From Streptomyces sp. HUAS 15-9 (GTDB taxonomy: Bacteria > Actinomycetota > Actinomycetes > Streptomycetales > Streptomycetaceae), in NCBI RefSeq assembly GCF_025642155.1, contig NZ_CP106800.1:32072-96071 (forward strand): a stretch of 64,000 nt of DNA, read 5' to 3'. The notes below the pieces were generated by a model. It made no database searches and was not told where the DNA came from. It saw nothing but the letters and a program-made list of their open reading frames with translations. The translations under genes were made by a program, and so were the position numbers. Positions within the stretch are counted from its first letter, which is position 1, and each line of letters opens with the position of its first letter. Below are positions 49,617 through 58,744 of this stretch, piece by piece.

Positions 49617-50900
49617 TCAGCGCTGGCGGCCGAACGGCCACCAGCTCCGCCGCGTCCGGCGACGCGGCGGAGCAGCCGGTCGTGGCGGTGTCGAGGGTCG
49701 CGGCGGCACAGGCGGGCGTGCCGGGGGTGCGGGCTCAGTGGGGACCTCATCCGGTACGACCGGACCGGGCGGGGACGGCGGCGTGGGCGGGGCAGGGGAA
49801 GCTGCGGGCGGCGGCACTGCGGTCGTCGGCGGCACCGGCGGTGTGGCAGTCGGTGGCGGCGCGTCGGATGTGGGCGGCCCGCTTGGGCGCGGCGGCCTGG
49901 GGGAGAGGCGGGCCGCCCGTCCAGGTCCTGGCTTGCGTGCGGCGGCCGCCGATCGGGTCTGCTGGAGGGTGCGCTGGGCGAGGGAGAGCGGCGGCGGGCA
50001 GGCGGGCCGACTGCTTCGGCCGGTGGCGGCGTCATACGTCCAGTGGGCGAGCTGCCAGTGTTCTTCGGCGAACATCTGCAGCTCGGGCCTGCCCCTGCGG
50101 GGTGTCCAGACCTTCCAGGTGCCGACGGCCAGGACGAAAGAGCCGGGCGCGAGCGGGTTGAGGAAGCTGGCGTGTTCGGACCGGATGCGTACGGTGAAGC
50201 CGCGCCCGTCGGCGAGCCGGAGGACCGGCCGTTTCTGGCTGTCGCGCTCCACAGCGGTGACACGGCCGTAGACGGCTACCGGGTGCTCGGGCTTCGCCGC
50301 GCCGGTCAGGCGCGCGTACAGCCGGGCATGGTCGCCGGATGCGGGGCCGTGGCAGAACTCGCCCCAGCCCACCGTCTGGGCCTCACCGGGGCGGCGCACC
50401 TTGAACTGGGCGACCACGTCCGGGTCGTAGTCGTGCTTCTGCAGGAACCGGGCGATGACGACCGCGCTGTTGATCAGAGGGGGCAGCAGCGGCCGCACCG
50501 TGGAGATGTTCACGCCGAACGGGTCGCCGGGGGCGGCAGGCCCCGTGTCGACTGTGGGGCCGGTGTCGATCTGGCCCAGGTCGTCGGGCAGCACCAGGTG
50601 CAGTTCGTCGCCTTCGATCACGGCCACGCCCTGGGAACCGTGCGCGATCTTCTGCAGGACTTCGGTGGGGTTGAGGGGGCAGATGTCCTCGTGCTGCCGG
50701 TCCTGGGCGAGCCGGAACAGCGCGGCCCGGGGAGCACGGCCCACCGTGGTGCGCTGGGACACCACCCGCGTCATGCAGAACGCGCAGATCAACGGGATCT
50801 TCTCGCGGCGCCACCACGGTTCGTCGTCGATCTCGTGCGCGAAGACCCTCTTGCCGACCTTGCCGTCCTGGTACAGGCGCGCCTTCTCCAACGCCTCCAA
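49617..50900 (-). CDS. CoiA-like N-terminal zinc motif plus OB-like domain, 427 aa
   Basis: It starts at TTG 50900 (AAGGGGG upstream); TTG 50891 is an alternative. IPLICAFCMTRVV (Cys39, Cys42) and RQHEDICPLNP (His70, Cys74) resemble the zinc-binding start of CoiA-like proteins. Residues ~220-290 (VAVYGRVTAVERDSQKRPVL, GSFVLAVGTWKVWTPRRGRP) look like an OB-fold. The last ~110 residues are Pro/Arg-rich. Possible nucleic-acid-binding protein. It lies divergently from tap. Confidence 0.5.
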   Translation of the reverse strand: MEALEKARLYQDGKVGKRVFAHEIDDEPWWRREKIPLICAFCMTRVVSQRTTVGRAPRAALFRLAQDRQHEDICPLNPTEVLQKIAHGSQGVAVIEGDELHLVLPDDLGQIDTGPTVDTGPAAPGDPFGVNISTVRPLLPPLINSAVVIARFLQKHDYDPDVVAQFKVRRPGEAQTVGWGEFCHGPASGDHARLYARLTGAAKPEHPVAVYGRVTAVERDSQKRPVLRLADGRGFTVRIRSEHASFLNPLAPGSFVLAVGTWKVWTPRRGRPELQMFAEEHWQLAHWTYDAATGRSSRPACPPPLSLAQRTLQQTRSAAAARKPGPGRAARLSPRPPRPSGPPTSDAPPPTATPPVPPTTAVPPPAASPAPPTPPSPPGPVVPDEVPTEPAPPARPPVPPRPSTPPRPAAPPRRRTRRSWWPFGRQR

Positions 50901-51121
50901 CCCCCTTGATCCACAGGGCTTTTAGGGGATCACGAATGGCAGGTGTGTGAAAAGACGGGCCAAGGCCAGGCGGTCCGCAAGGGGCCGCCTGGTACGCGGC
51001 CTCCGTCGCCCGGGCCGCACACAGCACCTTCATCGCCGCCGCCGGATCGCTCGTACGGGCCTGACCACCTCGGAGGCGGTTGCCGCGCTAGCAACCCAAT
51101 CCCGCAAGATGTGCGCTATCT

Positions 51122-51162
51122 GTACGCGTTTGGTACGCGATCCGTACGGTTCACGCTACAAT
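51122..51162 (+). promoter_or_regulatory. tap promoter with helically phased repeats
   Basis: GTACGCG at 51122 and 51133 and GTACGG at 51144 are spaced exactly 11 bp, just upstream of a -10 TACAAT (51157-51162). They are likely sites for a regulator, possibly the HTH domain of Tap itself. Confidence 0.5.
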
Positions 51163-51182
51163 TGAGGAACAGGAGGTGTTCC

Positions 51183-53423
51183 ATGTCCGAGTTGTTCGAC
51201 CGGGTCGACGCGCTGATCGCGTCCCGGTCCCCGCTGCCGCCGCCGGCGGAACGCAAGCGACTGCGCCAGGCCCACGGCTTCACGCTGGACGAGGTCGCTG
51301 AGGCTCTGCAGGTGCGGCGGGCGACCGTCAGCGCCTGGGAGTCCGGCAAGACGGAGCCCAGGCCCCCCGAGCGTGATGCGTACGCGCGCCTGCTCAGCAA
51401 GCTCGCGGAGCTCTACCCCGCCGACCTCAACTCCGCGGCTCCCGCTGAGGACACGGCCGTCCCGGAGACGTTCGCGAACGCTCCCGCCCCGGCGGCGGGA
51501 ACGCGGCCCGTGTCCACAGGCCCGGTCTCCGAGGCTGCGGTCATGACGACTGAACAGAACACCCGGCCCGCCTCCACGCCCGAATCGGCTCCGGCTGCGG
51601 CGTCCCGTCCGGCGCGCACCGCCAGGCCGTCGTCGACGTCGCGCCGCCCGGCCGCGCGGAAGGCCGCCCCGGCGAACACCCCGGCCGGTACCGACCCGCG
51701 TTTCGCCAACGGTCCGCTCGCGGTCGTCGACGTCGACAATGACGGCCAGGTCCTCGCGTACTGCGTCGGCGGCCTGGTCTTGGACGTGCCCGCCAAGTCC
51801 ATCCCGGCCCTGGTCGACTGGACCCTGCGCGAGGCGAAGCTCGGGCAGCCGAAACTGTCCGGCCCCGGCAAGGACGCCGACCCGCTGATCGTGCTCACCG
51901 AAGCCGCGCTGGAGCGCTACGGCCTTCCCGTCGCCCTCACCGAGGAAGAGCGGCTCGCCGGGCGCCTGCCGGAGGGCCACAAGGTCATCAAGCAGCTGGC
52001 ACGCGCCGACTGGAAGCTCACGAAGCGCGGGTTCGGGCCGTGGGCGCGGATCTACCGCCCGGCGCAGGGCTCGGAACGCAACTGCGTGCAGCTGTGCATT
52101 CCGTCGTGGAACGCGCTCGACACCCGCCACTGGGGAGATGCCGGGCAGCTCCCGCCGGCCGAACTCGCCCAGATGCTGGGCACGTACGCGTCGCGGGTGA
52201 TGACGCCGCGCGGATCGGCCGCCGTGACCAGCCTGGAGCTGATGACCGCCTTCCACCCGCCAACCCGCGCCTCCGAGCCGGACGCCAACGGCAAGCGGCA
52301 CAGCGAGCACAACCCCGGCAGCCTGGGCAAGGATCCCGTCGACCCCGCGCCGTGCGAGGTCCCCGACGGACACCCGCTGCTGAAGGACCTGCCGCGCTTC
52401 CACCGCCGCACCCCGGCGGAGAAGCTGTTCGAGGAGATCCTCGACTGGGCACGGCCGCTCACCGACGACGAATGCACGAAGCGGTACCTGGTCGGCATCG
52501 ACGTCAACATGGCCTTCGCGGCCGGGGCGAACGGCCTGGTCGTCGGCCTCGGTGAGCCGACGAACGTGAAGAACCCGGTGTTCGACCCGAAGCTGCCCGG
52601 CTCCTGGCTGGTCGACCTCTCCCACGTCGACCTGTCCCGCGTGAAGGTCGGCAAGGAGTGGGTGGAGCTGGACGCGAGCCTGCTTCCCAGCCCGTTCACG
52701 CCGACCGGCGAGCGGCCGACCGGTCCGGCCTGGTACGAGACGCGGACCGTCGCCTACGCGGTGGAGCTCGGCTACGACGTCGCCCCCCTCGAGGCGAACG
52801 TCCGCTACGAGAACGGCCGTTACCTGGACTCCTGGTACAACCGGCTGCGTGACGCGTACATCGACACGATGGCCGACCTCGGGGTCCCCGCTGACCTGCC
52901 GCCGCAGGAGTTCCTCAAGGCGATGGACGGCTACAAGGACCGCGACCCGCACCTGGCGATCGTGGTCTCCGCCGTCAAGGCGACCGTCAAGGGCGGCCTG
53001 GGCAAGCTGCGCGAACGCCCGCGCGGCGAGGGCTGGAAGTCCGGCGAGCCGTGGCGGGCTCTGTCGAGGCCGACGTGGCGCCCGGACATCCGCGCGGCCG
53101 TCATCTCCCGCACCCGCATCAACATGCACCGCAAGATCGTCAAGCACGCGGCCTACACCGGGCAGTACCCGGTCGCGATCCTCTCCGACTGCGTGGTGTA
53201 CGCCTCCGAGGGCCCCTCGCCGCTGGACTTCCTGCCCTACAAGGACGGCAAGCCGCTCCCGGGCGGCTGGAAGCTCGGGGTGAACCCTGGGCTGGTCAAG
53301 CACGAGGGCACCCAGACCGTGCTGTGGGCTGAAGAGGTCCGGGAGCGGTTCGAGGCGCCGGAACTCAACCTCGCCCGGTACATCAAGACCGGTGAGGTCA
53401 CCAACAAGGACGACGGGGAGTAG
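51183..53423 (+). CDS. tap: Telomere-associated protein Tap
   Basis: 746 aa from ATG 51183 (AGGAGGTGTTCC upstream). The N-terminal HTH (LRQAHGFTLDEVAEALQVRR, ATVSAWESGKTEPR; residues ~28-60) and the following Ala/Pro linker precede a large domain with VVDVDNDGQVLAYCVGGLVL, LDWARPLTDDECTKRYLVGI and LIVLTEAALERYGLPVALTE. These match Streptomyces Tap proteins (usually about 720-740 aa). Tap binds single-stranded 3' overhangs of linear replicons and recruits the terminal protein. tpg follows after 6 bp, the conserved arrangement. Confidence 0.9.
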   Translation: MSELFDRVDALIASRSPLPPPAERKRLRQAHGFTLDEVAEALQVRRATVSAWESGKTEPRPPERDAYARLLSKLAELYPADLNSAAPAEDTAVPETFANAPAPAAGTRPVSTGPVSEAAVMTTEQNTRPASTPESAPAAASRPARTARPSSTSRRPAARKAAPANTPAGTDPRFANGPLAVVDVDNDGQVLAYCVGGLVLDVPAKSIPALVDWTLREAKLGQPKLSGPGKDADPLIVLTEAALERYGLPVALTEEERLAGRLPEGHKVIKQLARADWKLTKRGFGPWARIYRPAQGSERNCVQLCIPSWNALDTRHWGDAGQLPPAELAQMLGTYASRVMTPRGSAAVTSLELMTAFHPPTRASEPDANGKRHSEHNPGSLGKDPVDPAPCEVPDGHPLLKDLPRFHRRTPAEKLFEEILDWARPLTDDECTKRYLVGIDVNMAFAAGANGLVVGLGEPTNVKNPVFDPKLPGSWLVDLSHVDLSRVKVGKEWVELDASLLPSPFTPTGERPTGPAWYETRTVAYAVELGYDVAPLEANVRYENGRYLDSWYNRLRDAYIDTMADLGVPADLPPQEFLKAMDGYKDRDPHLAIVVSAVKATVKGGLGKLRERPRGEGWKSGEPWRALSRPTWRPDIRAAVISRTRINMHRKIVKHAAYTGQYPVAILSDCVVYASEGPSPLDFLPYKDGKPLPGGWKLGVNPGLVKHEGTQTVLWAEEVRERFEAPELNLARYIKTGEVTNKDDGE

Positions 53424-53429
53424 CAGCCG

Positions 53430-53987
53430 ATGAGCGTGTTCGGGGACGGCCTGGACAAGGCGGTGCAGAAGGCGTTCACCCGGCCGGCGCCCAAGAGCGC
53501 GGGTGCGCAGATGCGCTACCTGGTCAAGCAGCTCAAGGGCACCAAGGCGGTCGCCCAGATGCTGCGGATCTCCCAGCGCACCGTTGAGCGGTACGTGAAA
53601 GACCAGATCAAGAAGCCGCGCCCGGACCTCGCCGCCCGGCTGGAGACCGAGGTGAAGAAGCGGTGGCAGCCGCAGATCCGTGCCCAGGCGCGGCAGAAGG
53701 CGGCGACCACCGGCGGCATCGTCATCGACACCCAGGCCCGGATCGGCTACACCGCGCCGATCGGCTCGACTGACGAGGACCGGCTGCGCCACCTCACGGT
53801 AGCGCTGCCACCGCAGTACGCCGCCCGCCTCTTCGAGGCCCAGGAGCAGGGCGCCACCGACCAGCGCCTGCAGGAGATCGCCGCCGAAGCGCTCAAGGAG
53901 GTGTACTTCCAGGACAACGGCCGCCGCGCCGGCCAGCTGGAGGAGGTGCGTTTCACCGACATCCAGCACCTGGAGTTCGACCTGTAG
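53430..53987 (+). CDS. tpg: Terminal protein Tpg
   Basis: 185 aa from ATG 53430 (GGGGAG upstream). FTRPAPKSAGAQMRYLVKQL, an HTH (AVAQMLRISQRTVERYVKDQ, residues 40-60), KRWQPQIRAQARQKAATTGG and RHLTVALPPQYAARLFEAQE match Streptomyces Tpg, which is covalently linked to 5' ends and primes end-patching. GSTDED at 112-117 places Thr114 at the position reported as the priming residue. Full length. Operon with tap. Confidence 0.92.
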   Translation: MSVFGDGLDKAVQKAFTRPAPKSAGAQMRYLVKQLKGTKAVAQMLRISQRTVERYVKDQIKKPRPDLAARLETEVKKRWQPQIRAQARQKAATTGGIVIDTQARIGYTAPIGSTDEDRLRHLTVALPPQYAARLFEAQEQGATDQRLQEIAAEALKEVYFQDNGRRAGQLEEVRFTDIQHLEFDL

Positions 53988-54003
53988 ACGTCCCGAACAT
54001 GCC

Positions 54004-54035
54004 GCGCGCCCCGGACTGGCTAGTCCGGGGCGCGC
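54004..54035 (+). terminator. Terminator of the tap-tpg operon
   Basis: A 14-bp perfect inverted repeat (54004-54017, GCGCGCCCCGGACT; 54022-54035) with loop GGCT lies 16 bp after the tpg stop. Confidence 0.75.
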
Positions 54036-54123
54036 TCGCGTATCCGCGGGGGGGTCGGATGTTCATGCACGCGATGCCGTGTTCAACGCGCAGGACCGGG
54101 ACGGGTCACTGGCTGGCGGCCGG

Positions 54124-55503
54124 CTAGACCCAGATCTCGTGCTCATTGCGGTAGTGCGGCCATGGCCGCCCGGCCTGCCGTGCGGCGAGGACGTGTTTGA
54201 TGCCCGCCACCCATGAGCCCGGCCGCAGCAGCTCAAGCAGGTAGCGCTCCAGCTCGGAGCGGCGCATCTGCAGCGTCCAGCCGGGCGTCATCGTCAGGCC
54301 TCCCGGCAGTGCCACGGCCCGCAGCTGTTCCTGCTGGTGGATCTCCATGACGACTTCGCCCGGCTGGAGGTCTGCCTTCCCCGGCGGGCGAACCCAGCGC
54401 GCGTCCAGGCCGGCCACCTGCAGCAGCCGGGCCAGGAGAGGACCGGAGGTCTCCACGGTGGCCACGGTGTAGTCGGCGATCAGGCGGGCGCAGGCCACGG
54501 GATGCAGTGGGTAGTTCGCCCAGGGCACCCTCAGCGGGTCGCGGGCCGTGCTGTCGAGGCTGGTGGCGTAGATGTTGTGGTCCTCGCGGCCGGCCGCGAT
54601 CCCTGCCCACTGCACGGCGGCGTCGACTGTCTGCTGAAGGCGCTGGTTGTACTGCTTCGAGGACAGTCCCTGCTGGGAACATCCGTACTGGTCCATGACG
54701 AACAGGGCCCGGCTGCCGGGCACCTCGGTGGCGTAGATGCCCTCGGTCGCGGCCCGATCCAGGGCCTCGCGCAGCAGGTCCAGGTGGGTGCGCAGCGGCA
54801 GGTTCAGGTCGTAGAGGAGCTCCGAGGCGTTGTCTCCGGGCAGCGGGCCGCCGTCCAGTACCGCCGCACGAGCCTGGTTGATCCGCCGTAGCTGAGCGCT
54901 CTTGGTGTTGTTCGGGTTGGTCTTGATCTCTTCCGTGTGGGGCGGGTGCACGCCGTCCCAGACCGTGATGTCGCCGATGCGCAGGCAGTTGGTCAGGTCG
55001 TGCAGGAGTGCGAAAGCACCGTCCTCCTTGAAGGCCCTCTCGACGTGTTCGCGTTCCGCCTGCAGTCCTGCCTTGCCGTGCATAAGGCCAGGCGACTGGT
55101 TGCGGCACAGAGCGAGGATGAACGGGCGGTGGAAGCCGAAGACGCGCCAGGCCAGCGCGTCGCCGACCGAGCGCAGCTGGCGGGCCAGCCGGTCGCACAC
55201 GTCCTGCTCGAACCGCCAGGTCGCCACGTCGGCGAGGTCGCGGCCCGACTGGGGCTCCGGCGCCTCCTGGTGCGGCCCCTTGCCGCTGCGCATCCGCTTG
55301 ACGACACGCTTGAACCCCGCCCGGTCCTTCTCCACTTCCAGCAGGCGGTTGAGCAGGTCCCGTTGAAAATCGACCCCGGCCTCCACCGTCTCGCAGTCGC
55401 GGAGCTGCTGAATGAGCTGAACCAAGACCGACTGCATCGCCTGATGGCGAGGGTGCACCATCATGTCGTCGGGGTCGTAGGCGTCAGCGTGGAACAAGCT
55501 CAT
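54124..55503 (-). CDS. Predicted PD-(D/E)XK nuclease
   Basis: 459 aa from ATG 55503. RIGDITVWDG (Gly-Asp at 177-178) followed by EEIKTNPNNTKSAQLRRINQ (E-x-K at 192-194) gives the D-x13-ExK core of a PD-(D/E)XK nuclease. The N-terminal ~160 residues are helical, and the C-terminal half is mixed alpha/beta with LERYLLELLRPGSWVAGIKH. It lies convergent to tap-tpg. It could act in defence or end processing; catalysis is inferred. Confidence 0.55.
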   Translation of the reverse strand: MSLFHADAYDPDDMMVHPRHQAMQSVLVQLIQQLRDCETVEAGVDFQRDLLNRLLEVEKDRAGFKRVVKRMRSGKGPHQEAPEPQSGRDLADVATWRFEQDVCDRLARQLRSVGDALAWRVFGFHRPFILALCRNQSPGLMHGKAGLQAEREHVERAFKEDGAFALLHDLTNCLRIGDITVWDGVHPPHTEEIKTNPNNTKSAQLRRINQARAAVLDGGPLPGDNASELLYDLNLPLRTHLDLLREALDRAATEGIYATEVPGSRALFVMDQYGCSQQGLSSKQYNQRLQQTVDAAVQWAGIAAGREDHNIYATSLDSTARDPLRVPWANYPLHPVACARLIADYTVATVETSGPLLARLLQVAGLDARWVRPPGKADLQPGEVVMEIHQQEQLRAVALPGGLTMTPGWTLQMRRSELERYLLELLRPGSWVAGIKHVLAARQAGRPWPHYRNEHEIWV

Positions 55504-55519
55504 CCCGTCAGTGTGACGA

Positions 55520-56059
55520 TCACGACGGTTCCCCGCTGTCGTTTTCCGCACTGCCGAAGCCAGGTTCGAAGCCCTTGAGTACGGGGTCGAGTTCGGCCGC
55601 CGCACCACACAGGGAACACAGCCGGGTGCCCGGATGCTCGGCAGCGTCCAGCGCCTGGTCCAGGGTGAGCGGCGGCGCCCCGGCGGGTGCTTCCTCGCAG
55701 TCGACGGCGTGGACGATGCCCCGGCCCGGACCGCGGCCGCCGTCCAGTTTCTGCAGGACCCATCCGGAGGGCCTGCGCGGTCCCAGGATCTCGCGCGCCG
55801 TCGACGGATTCTCCAGGCGCTCGGTGGGAACGTCGTCGTACGAGACGCCTTTGACCGGCTTCACGTGGGCGGGGGCCTGCACCCACACCGTGTACCAGGA
55901 GGGCACCACCTGGCTGTCCTGAACCATCCAGGCCGGGACCGAGACCTTGTACAGCCAGCCCTCCGGCGTCTGTCGGCGTTCGTGCAGACGGCCGGTGACC
56001 TCCTGGTCGTCCGGGAGGACCACGGTGATGGGCGGCGGCTCAGGCGGGGTGTCCGCCAC
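55520..56059 (-). CDS. Hypothetical protein with C-terminal CxxC, 179 aa
   Basis: It starts at GTG 56059 (AGGAGG upstream). Beta-rich N-terminal half (VVLPDDQEVTGRLHERRQTP, EGWLYKVSVPAWMVQDSQVV), then GRGIVHAVDCEEAPAGAPPL and a CSLCGAA pair near the end. The 17-bp gap to the nuclease gene downstream suggests coexpression. No known family. Confidence 0.55.
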   Translation of the reverse strand: MADTPPEPPPITVVLPDDQEVTGRLHERRQTPEGWLYKVSVPAWMVQDSQVVPSWYTVWVQAPAHVKPVKGVSYDDVPTERLENPSTAREILGPRRPSGWVLQKLDGGRGPGRGIVHAVDCEEAPAGAPPLTLDQALDAAEHPGTRLCSLCGAAAELDPVLKGFEPGFGSAENDSGEPS

Positions 56060-56061
56060 GG

Positions 56062-56421
56062 CTACGCGGCCTCCTGGTCCTCGCCGTCCCCGTTGCCGAG
56101 GGCGTGCCTGAGCTGGGAACGGGCATCGGGGCGTTCGGGCCCGGCGACCTCGTTCCAGAACGGGTGCGTGACGATCAGAGCGGCGAGGTCGCGTTCCCGC
56201 TCCCGCCGCGCGGCGACGTCCTTCTGCTCCTCCTCCGACCAGCCCGGCGAGGCGGGGTAGGCCGGGGACGCGGCGAGCCAGTAGCCCTCGGGGCGCTGCC
56301 ACGACTCCATAGGTTCCACGGAGTACGGCAGCCTTTTGACCAGGGCATTGAGGCTGGCGCGCACCTCGTTGAGGTCCTGCTGCGCCTGGAGGAGATCGCC
56401 GGGATAGTCGTACGTCGTCAC
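56062..56421 (-). CDS. Hypothetical protein, 119 aa
   Basis: It starts at GTG 56421, probably leaderless (TACTGT about 10 bases upstream). Helical: DYPGDLLQAQQDLNEVRASL, SVEPMESWQRPEGYWLAASP, WSEEEQKDVAARRERERDLA. It ends two bases before the next gene start, so the three leftward genes 56421-54124 form one operon. Family common in Streptomyces arms; function unknown. Confidence 0.55.
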   Translation of the reverse strand: MTTYDYPGDLLQAQQDLNEVRASLNALVKRLPYSVEPMESWQRPEGYWLAASPAYPASPGWSEEEQKDVAARRERERDLAALIVTHPFWNEVAGPERPDARSQLRHALGNGDGEDQEAA

Positions 56422-56522
56422 GGCCCAACAGTAGTTCGACCCGCCGACAGCGCCGTCCGTACGACACCGGGGGCGTGCTCGCTGCCGTCTGTCCACAGGT
56501 GACCTGACGGACGCTTCCCTCC

Positions 56523-57116
56523 ATGGATGATCAGCACGACTCGCAGCAGCCGGCCCCGCGTCGCGGGAAGGTCCTGGACGCCCTCGTACGGGCGGAGCGC
56601 AAGGTCTTCACCCGTCCTGCCCCTAAATCCGCCAATGCCCAGGTGAAATTCCTCCTCACACGCATGAAGGACTCCGCCAAGGACCTGGCGGAGCGCCTAG
56701 GCGTCTCCACCCGCACAGTGGAGCGCTACCGCGCCGGACAGCTGAAGAAGCCTCAGAAGAAGCTCCGGGAGGCCCTGACGGAGGAGACCGCCTCGGAGTG
56801 GCAACCGCAGGTCAGGGCACGAGCAAGGGAGCGCGCGGCCACCTCCGGCGGCATGCAGGTGGAGGTGTACGCCTACTTCGGGTTCACCGCCTCCGGGTCC
56901 TCGGACGACGGCCGCGAGCGGTTCATCAGCACGCCGATCTCGCCCACCTACGCCAAGGAGATCCTCCGGATGCAGGAGGCCGGTGCGACGGAGGAGGACC
57001 TGCATCCGATCGTCGCGGAGGCCATCACCGAGTCGTATTTCACGGATTGGGGCACCCGCTGCGATGGTCTGCGCGCGGATTTCACGCGCGTCCGCAGCAT
57101 AGATTTTCGGTTCTGA
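56523..57116 (+). CDS. Second, divergent Tpg-like terminal protein
   Basis: 197 aa from ATG 56523. FTRPAPKSANAQVKFLLTRM, an HTH (LAERLGVSTRTVERYRAGQL), EWQPQVRARARERAATSGGM and KEILRMQEAGATEEDLHPIV align with Tpg along its length. The priming Thr region reads SGSSDDGRER, so a Ser replaces Thr114. There is no Tap beside it. Either a second terminal protein with altered specificity or a degenerating copy; length and reading frame are intact. Confidence 0.75.
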   Translation: MDDQHDSQQPAPRRGKVLDALVRAERKVFTRPAPKSANAQVKFLLTRMKDSAKDLAERLGVSTRTVERYRAGQLKKPQKKLREALTEETASEWQPQVRARARERAATSGGMQVEVYAYFGFTASGSSDDGRERFISTPISPTYAKEILRMQEAGATEEDLHPIVAEAITESYFTDWGTRCDGLRADFTRVRSIDFRF

Positions 57117-57220
57117 CCACGCTGAATTCGGGGCCTGCTATAAACCGTATTCGGTGGGTCGCCGTACAGCGCTCTGGCGACGGCCCACCTCTTATTCGGC
57201 ACGACGGATGCGAGGCCCTG

Positions 57221-58009
57221 ATGAGTACGCCCTGGCCGCCCCGGCGCGGTGTCCGCCGCCCGCTCGCCCCGCGTGTGGCCGCGCCGCGCGAACCGTTCGA
57301 CCACGCCCGCGTCGGCCGGCGCGTCGTCCGCCGCCGCGCCAAAGGCATGGACGCCGGCGCCGTCGCACGCGCCCTCGAGGACGCCCGGGTCGACGCGCGG
57401 CAGGACTCCAGGCACGAGCACCTGGCCGACGATGAGCGCGGCCGCGCGGAGCTCGCGGAGTGGGAGCGCATCGACCAGCTGCTCGCCGCCGCCGCTCCCG
57501 GCACCGTCTACGCCCCGGACACCGACGACGTCGTCCAGGCCGAACTCGCCGCCGAAGCCGCGGCCGCCGCAGAGCGGGAAGTCCAACTGCGCGAAGCACA
57601 GCGGATCGCCGCCCGGGCCGATGAGCTCCAGGCGCTGCGTGAGCTGGGCACGCTGGAGCAGACCGACCCCCGCGAGGGTGACGAAGCCGTCCGGGACGAA
57701 CTCACCCGCCGCGCCGGGTCGTACGTGCAGACGGACGTCGACGCGTGGCTTGCGCACGCGCTGGCCGCGCACCGCGGGCACTACGCGGGCCCGGCGGCAC
57801 GCGAGGCCGCCGCCGGCCTCCTGCCGCCGCCGCTACTCGCGCATGCCGCGCTGCTCGCCGAACTCGCCCGCCTGGTCCCGGACGCAAGCCCGGGCCAGCT
57901 GGCGTTCGCGGCACAGCTTGCCGCTGCCGACCCCGAGGCCGCCGCCGATCTCGCGGCGTTCCTCACCCGCGCCGGCGGGGCGAACGACCCTGCGGGGAGC
58001 CCGGCCTGA
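57221..58009 (+). CDS. Hypothetical alanine-rich helical protein, 262 aa
   Basis: It starts at ATG 57221 (weak site GAGG). A basic N-terminus (RRGVRRPLAPRVAAPREPFD) is followed by long Ala/Glu/Arg helices and a helical C-terminal domain. It could be a coiled-coil DNA-associated protein; no family recognised. It is 104 bp after the second tpg and might be cotranscribed. Confidence 0.5.
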   Translation: MSTPWPPRRGVRRPLAPRVAAPREPFDHARVGRRVVRRRAKGMDAGAVARALEDARVDARQDSRHEHLADDERGRAELAEWERIDQLLAAAAPGTVYAPDTDDVVQAELAAEAAAAAEREVQLREAQRIAARADELQALRELGTLEQTDPREGDEAVRDELTRRAGSYVQTDVDAWLAHALAAHRGHYAGPAAREAAAGLLPPPLLAHAALLAELARLVPDASPGQLAFAAQLAAADPEAAADLAAFLTRAGGANDPAGSPA

Positions 58010-58192
58010 GCGAGCGCCAGGAGCTCGAGGCCGTTGTGGCGGTCTGGGCACCAGGGGGGCAGCGCGGATTCGGCCACTTCTGATCATTGCCCAGCTCACT
58101 TCGGACGCGGGTCGGTACGGTCGATCAGTTTGCGGCTGGTGCGGGCCGTCGCCGGGAAGTGTTCCGTCGGCGCGTCGTGACAGGGGGTACGA

Positions 58193-58744
58193 GTGGGCGA
58201 GATCGATCACGAGATAGCCGGGAAGGTCGCCGGTCTCCAGGGGGACATCAGCTCGGTGCTCGAAGAGTTACAGGGCCTGCCTGAAGACCATCCGCGCTAT
58301 GAGGCGCTCTTCGCGCAGCTGGTCAACGCCGGATCAGCGCTGCTGGAGTACGAAGCCCAGGCCCCTGCGAAACGGGAAGAGCCGCACCGGAAGGTCAGCA
58401 AGAGCGCCCTCACCTGGTCGGCGCGGGTGCACATGCTCGGGGCCGTACTGCTCACGCTGGCGCCGCTGACCGGCTGGATCGGCTGGGGCTGGGTCGCTCT
58501 CGCCGTCTTCCAGCTGCTGGTCGGGTTCGTGACCAGCGGGATGGACGCCCCGGTTCAGGGACACCGGGAGCTGCGCATCGCGGCGGGCGCCCTGGGGGCG
58601 GTCACCGTGCTGGTGCCCCTTCTCGTCTTTGACGTGCTGCCCGGATGGTTCTGGATCGCCGCGGCCGCCGGCTGGATCGGCAGCTTCGTCCTGGCGACCG
58701 ACGCCGACGCCGCACACGCGCGGGAAGGGAAGGCGGCAGCGTGA
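58193..58744 (+). CDS. Membrane protein with N-terminal coil, 183 aa
   Basis: It starts at GTG 58193 (GGGGGTACGA upstream). A helical N-terminus (~55 residues, DISSVLEELQGLPEDHPRYE) is followed by membrane helices near 79-97, 99-115, 128-146 and 151-169. The final GTGA overlaps the next gene. The pair looks like a membrane and coiled-coil module of unknown function. Confidence 0.55.
   Translation: MGEIDHEIAGKVAGLQGDISSVLEELQGLPEDHPRYEALFAQLVNAGSALLEYEAQAPAKREEPHRKVSKSALTWSARVHMLGAVLLTLAPLTGWIGWGWVALAVFQLLVGFVTSGMDAPVQGHRELRIAAGALGAVTVLVPLLVFDVLPGWFWIAAAAGWIGSFVLATDADAAHAREGKAAA

Noticed and set aside
51156..53969. A leftward reading frame of over 900 codons opposite tap and tpg
   Set aside because: Antisense to the clearly recognised tap and tpg genes, with no motif of its own.
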